Below, piece after piece: positions 61,666 to 64,000 of a DNA stretch of 64,000 bases. The DNA lies in contig OZ220724.1 of the NCBI GenBank assembly GCA_965116715.1, positions 2,852,001-2,916,000 on the forward strand. Direction: 5' to 3'. How positions within the stretch are numbered: the first letter of the stretch is position 1; every line of letters starts with the position of its first letter. This DNA comes from Poriferisodalis sp965116715 (lineage in GTDB: Bacteria > Actinomycetota > Acidimicrobiia > Acidimicrobiales > Poriferisodalaceae). The notes under the pieces are model-generated. The model had not been told where the DNA came from. It ran no database searches and saw nothing but the letters and a program-made list of their open reading frames with translations. A program made the position numbers and the translations under genes.

Positions 61666-63275
61666 TCGCGATCGAGGTAGTGCTGCTGACGGGTCGCTAC
61701 GTGGCGACAGCCCATCACGACCGCCGAGAGCATGAGTGGCCGCCGCACCCTGCCCGCTTGTTCTCGGCCTTGGTCGCGACGTGGGCTGATGCGGATGTTC
61801 CAGACGCGGCGGCACGCGCGGCGCTTGAGTGGCTGGAGGCACTTGGCGCTCCAACAATCTCGGCATCGCTGCCAGACGAGGTCGCAGTGCGAAGGCCGGT
61901 GAGCTATTTCGTTCCAGTGAACGACGCGGCAGTAGCGACAGGCACCGCCACAGCGGCCAGTGTGCTTCCCGAGGGTGTATTGCCCCCCTCTACCTATGCA
62001 TGGCGCAAGAAGCCGGGTGGCAGGTTCCAACACGACGGTGAACGCGGTGACTGGGTAACGGGCCGGGGCAAGCAGGAGCGCCAGTTCCCTTCAGTGACAC
62101 CTCCGTGCGCCACTGTCACATTCGTATGGGATGCGACGCCCGAACCTTTATTGGTGGACCTGCTTGACGGTCTCCTTGCCAGAGTGACACGCATCGGACA
62201 CTCGTCGTCACTTGTGTCGTGCCGACTGGTTGACGCAGCACCGCCGCCGACTATGAAGCCGGGCAGTGGAGAGCTCGTGCTTCGCTGTACACAGCACGGT
62301 CAACTTGCGGCGCTGGAGGCAGCACACCGACAGCATGAGGGAGTGCGTCCGCGGGTGTTGCCGTTCGTCCGGATCCAATACGCCGCGCTGGCCGCGGAAG
62401 ATGACGAGTCTTCGACGGCTCTGCGGCCGGATAACGCGGGTGGTCTTGTCGTCTTCGAGTTCCCGATCGCCCAGCGCCTGTTGCCCACGATCCGGACGGT
62501 AGAGCTGGCCGAAGCGCTGCGCGGCGCGATCTTTCACCACGCTGACGATCCTCCGCCCGAGGGCTTGAGCGGGCACCTGCCCGATGGCAGACCGAGTCGC
62601 AATCCCCATGTCGCGTTCCTGGCGTTGCCGAATGTCGGTCATGACTACGCGGATGGCCGCATCATTGGACTCGCGGCGATGCTGCCTGCGTCGCTGCCCG
62701 AAGACGCGCTTCGTGCTGCCTATCGCGCAATCGGGTTCTGGGAGCGCGCTGAGCCTCGGGATCGATGTCGTCTGACTCTCGGCGGCGGCCAGATCGTCGA
62801 CTCGCATCGCCGACAACCGCCGTTCGAGCTCAGCACCCTGCGTAGCGGCACGTGGTCACGGCCGTCATCGGAATGGATCAGCGCGACGCCGATTGCGCTG
62901 CCGAAGAATCCCGGCCGGCTCACTTCTGGATCGTCGGCTGCGCGCTCGAAGGCATGGGCGGCGGCTGAGGAGCAGGTGCGGCAGTCCTGTATGCATGTCG
63001 GGCTGCCTGCGCCGGCCGCGGTTGCCGTGTCGTTGGACCCGTTGATTCGAGGCGCGCAGCCGGCGAACGCCTATCCCGCCTTTGTGCAGGGCACTCGGCG
63101 GGGCGACGGCGTGCGTCGCCGATTGGTGCATGCCGCGGTGCGGTTCGATCAGGACGTCAGGGGGCCGCTCGTGCTGGGTTCGGGCAGGTTCCTCGGGCTC
63201 GGCCTGATGCGACCGGTCTCGCCGCGCCACTCGCACGCCCACGAAAGCAGCCCGCAGGTCAGCGATGAACGCTGA
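61662..63275 (+). CDS. csb2: Type I-G (I-U) CRISPR-associated protein Csb2 (Cas5/Cas6-like)
   Basis: A 537-residue protein of the GSU0054 family. The N-terminus (VVLLTGRYVATAHHDR, EWPPHPARLFSALVATW) is the Cas5-like RAMP domain; the C-terminal half carries the Cas6-like part that processes pre-crRNA, with RRRLVHAAVRFDQDV, LVLGSGRFLGLGLMRP at the end, a Gly-rich RAMP loop. The start is GTG, overlapping csb1. Its end overlaps cas3 by 11 bases. Confidence 0.92.
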   Translation: MIAIEVVLLTGRYVATAHHDRREHEWPPHPARLFSALVATWADADVPDAAARAALEWLEALGAPTISASLPDEVAVRRPVSYFVPVNDAAVATGTATAASVLPEGVLPPSTYAWRKKPGGRFQHDGERGDWVTGRGKQERQFPSVTPPCATVTFVWDATPEPLLVDLLDGLLARVTRIGHSSSLVSCRLVDAAPPPTMKPGSGELVLRCTQHGQLAALEAAHRQHEGVRPRVLPFVRIQYAALAAEDDESSTALRPDNAGGLVVFEFPIAQRLLPTIRTVELAEALRGAIFHHADDPPPEGLSGHLPDGRPSRNPHVAFLALPNVGHDYADGRIIGLAAMLPASLPEDALRAAYRAIGFWERAEPRDRCRLTLGGGQIVDSHRRQPPFELSTLRSGTWSRPSSEWISATPIALPKNPGRLTSGSSAARSKAWAAAEEQVRQSCMHVGLPAPAAVAVSLDPLIRGAQPANAYPAFVQGTRRGDGVRRRLVHAAVRFDQDVRGPLVLGSGRFLGLGLMRPVSPRHSHAHESSPQVSDER

Positions 63276-64000
63276 GCAATTGGCTGCCGCGGACTTCGGG
63301 GAGTACTTCCGCTCGGTTCATGGGTGCGAGCCCTATCCGTGGCAGGTGCGCCTGACGGGTCAAGTGCTAGCGGAGGAGCGATGGCCGGACGTGATCGACC
63401 TGCCGACCGGAGCGGGCAAGACGGCTGTGCTCGACACAGCGGTCTTCGCGCTTGCTGCCCGTCCCGAGGTGTACCCGAGACGCATCGTGTTTGTCATTGA
63501 CCGTCGCATCGTCGTCGATCAGGTGTGCAAGAGGGTTCGGCAGATCAGTGAATCCATCCGCGCTGCGGACAGTGGTGTGCTCGCCACAGTGCGTCGCGCG
63601 CTCAGCGAGGTCGCTGGTGATGGCGATTGGCCGATCGGCGTTTCTGCGCTGCGCGGCGGCATTCCGCTCGACAACGACTGGGCGACGCGGCCAGATCAGC
63701 CATGGGTGATGGTCTCCACGGTGGATCAGTTCGGCTCGAAGCTGCTGTTTCGCGGCTACGGCATCAGCGAAGGGATGCGGCCGATTCACGCCGGGCTCGC
63801 GGGCAACGACTGCTTGGTCATCCTCGACGAAGTTCACCTAAGCAAACCGTTCGCCGCGACGCTGCGGGACGTGCGAAGCGAGCCGTCCGCGAACTCCTTC
63901 AATGATCGATTGCTGCCCCAGCGTGGCGCGATAGTTGAGATGTCAGCCACGCCGTCCATCGCAGATGGCGTCAGGTTTGGCCTGCAGCCCGAGATCGACC
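63265..64000 (+). CDS. cas3: Type I-G (I-U) Cas3 helicase, N-terminal part
   Basis: The first 245 residues of Cas3; the gene runs off the window. Walker A LPTGAGKT (46-53), DEVH box (188-191, within LDEVHLSKPF) and the motif III region MSATPS (Ser-Ala-Thr at 227-229) are visible. There is no HD nuclease domain before the helicase, so any HD domain must follow, the domain order of type I-U/I-G. The ATG overlaps csb2 by 11 bases. It recruits to Cascade-bound DNA and degrades it. Confidence 0.92.
   Translation, partial: MNAEQLAAADFGEYFRSVHGCEPYPWQVRLTGQVLAEERWPDVIDLPTGAGKTAVLDTAVFALAARPEVYPRRIVFVIDRRIVVDQVCKRVRQISESIRAADSGVLATVRRALSEVAGDGDWPIGVSALRGGIPLDNDWATRPDQPWVMVSTVDQFGSKLLFRGYGISEGMRPIHAGLAGNDCLVILDEVHLSKPFAATLRDVRSEPSANSFNDRLLPQRGAIVEMSATPSIADGVRFGLQPEID

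Noticed and set aside
1..64000. tRNA, rRNA or insertion sequence genes
   Set aside because: Intergenic gaps were read for tRNA arms and transposase motifs and nothing convincing was found; short tRNAs could still be missed by eye.

Overview
The window is high-G+C DNA with tightly packed genes on both strands, frequent GTG/TTG starts and many 4-nt stop/start overlaps. The gene content points to an actinobacterium, most probably of the Acidimicrobiia type (an inference; there is no rRNA or marker gene to prove it). It includes three luciferase-like (probably F420-dependent) oxidoreductases, acyl-CoA and CoA-thioester enzymes, MMPL and MFS transporters, lipoprotein solute-binding proteins with acidic tethers, and a selenocysteine-containing UGSC protein. 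No tRNA, rRNA, insertion sequence or CRISPR array is visible, and no gene-free gap exceeds about 300 bases.

Left part (1-6224): the end of an amidohydrolase, an AIM24-like protein, two uncharacterised proteins, then a UGSC-family selenoprotein whose in-frame TGA at 3914 is followed by a perfect SECIS-like hairpin. A VOC protein and an MFS transporter follow. Positions 6311-14270 hold a nucleic-acid module: a VapBC toxin-antitoxin pair with an apparently leaderless promoter, a roughly 1,770-residue protein joining a DEDDh exonuclease, a DinG-like helicase and a RecQ helicase, and a UvrD-like helicase.

Middle (14377-34084): mostly metabolic and housekeeping genes: LLM oxidoreductases, 3-methyladenine glycosylase, NIPSNAP protein, 5-formyl-THF cyclo-ligase, sterol desaturase-like protein, SDRs, MFS transporter, SurE, a metallophosphoesterase, an ABC-F ATPase, a tandem pair of paralogous branched-chain-amino-acid-type binding lipoproteins with near-identical downstream hairpins, an AGPS-like flavoprotein, an acyl-CoA dehydrogenase and a YbaK protein. 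At 34237-39059 there is a two-gene unit: a small protein with an SGHYxP motif translationally coupled to a 1,468-residue protein of unknown function, preceded by an unusually AT-rich segment bounded by 10-bp inverted repeats.

Right part (39232-56149): MMPL exporter, Ppx/GppA, thioesterase, SDRs, zinc alcohol dehydrogenase, acyl-CoA carboxylase beta chain, acyl-CoA dehydrogenase, Fic protein, alpha/beta hydrolase, enoyl-CoA hydratase, carboxymuconolactone-decarboxylase-like protein, P450 and a membrane molybdopterin oxidoreductase. The final segment (56219-64000) is defence-flavoured: an AAA ATPase with a DUF4143-type tail, a STAS/GHKL-ATPase/DUF4325 fusion, three small membrane-anchored coiled-coil proteins in an A-B-A' order, and then the start of a type I-G (formerly I-U) CRISPR-Cas operon: csb1, csb2 and a helicase-first cas3 cut by the window edge.
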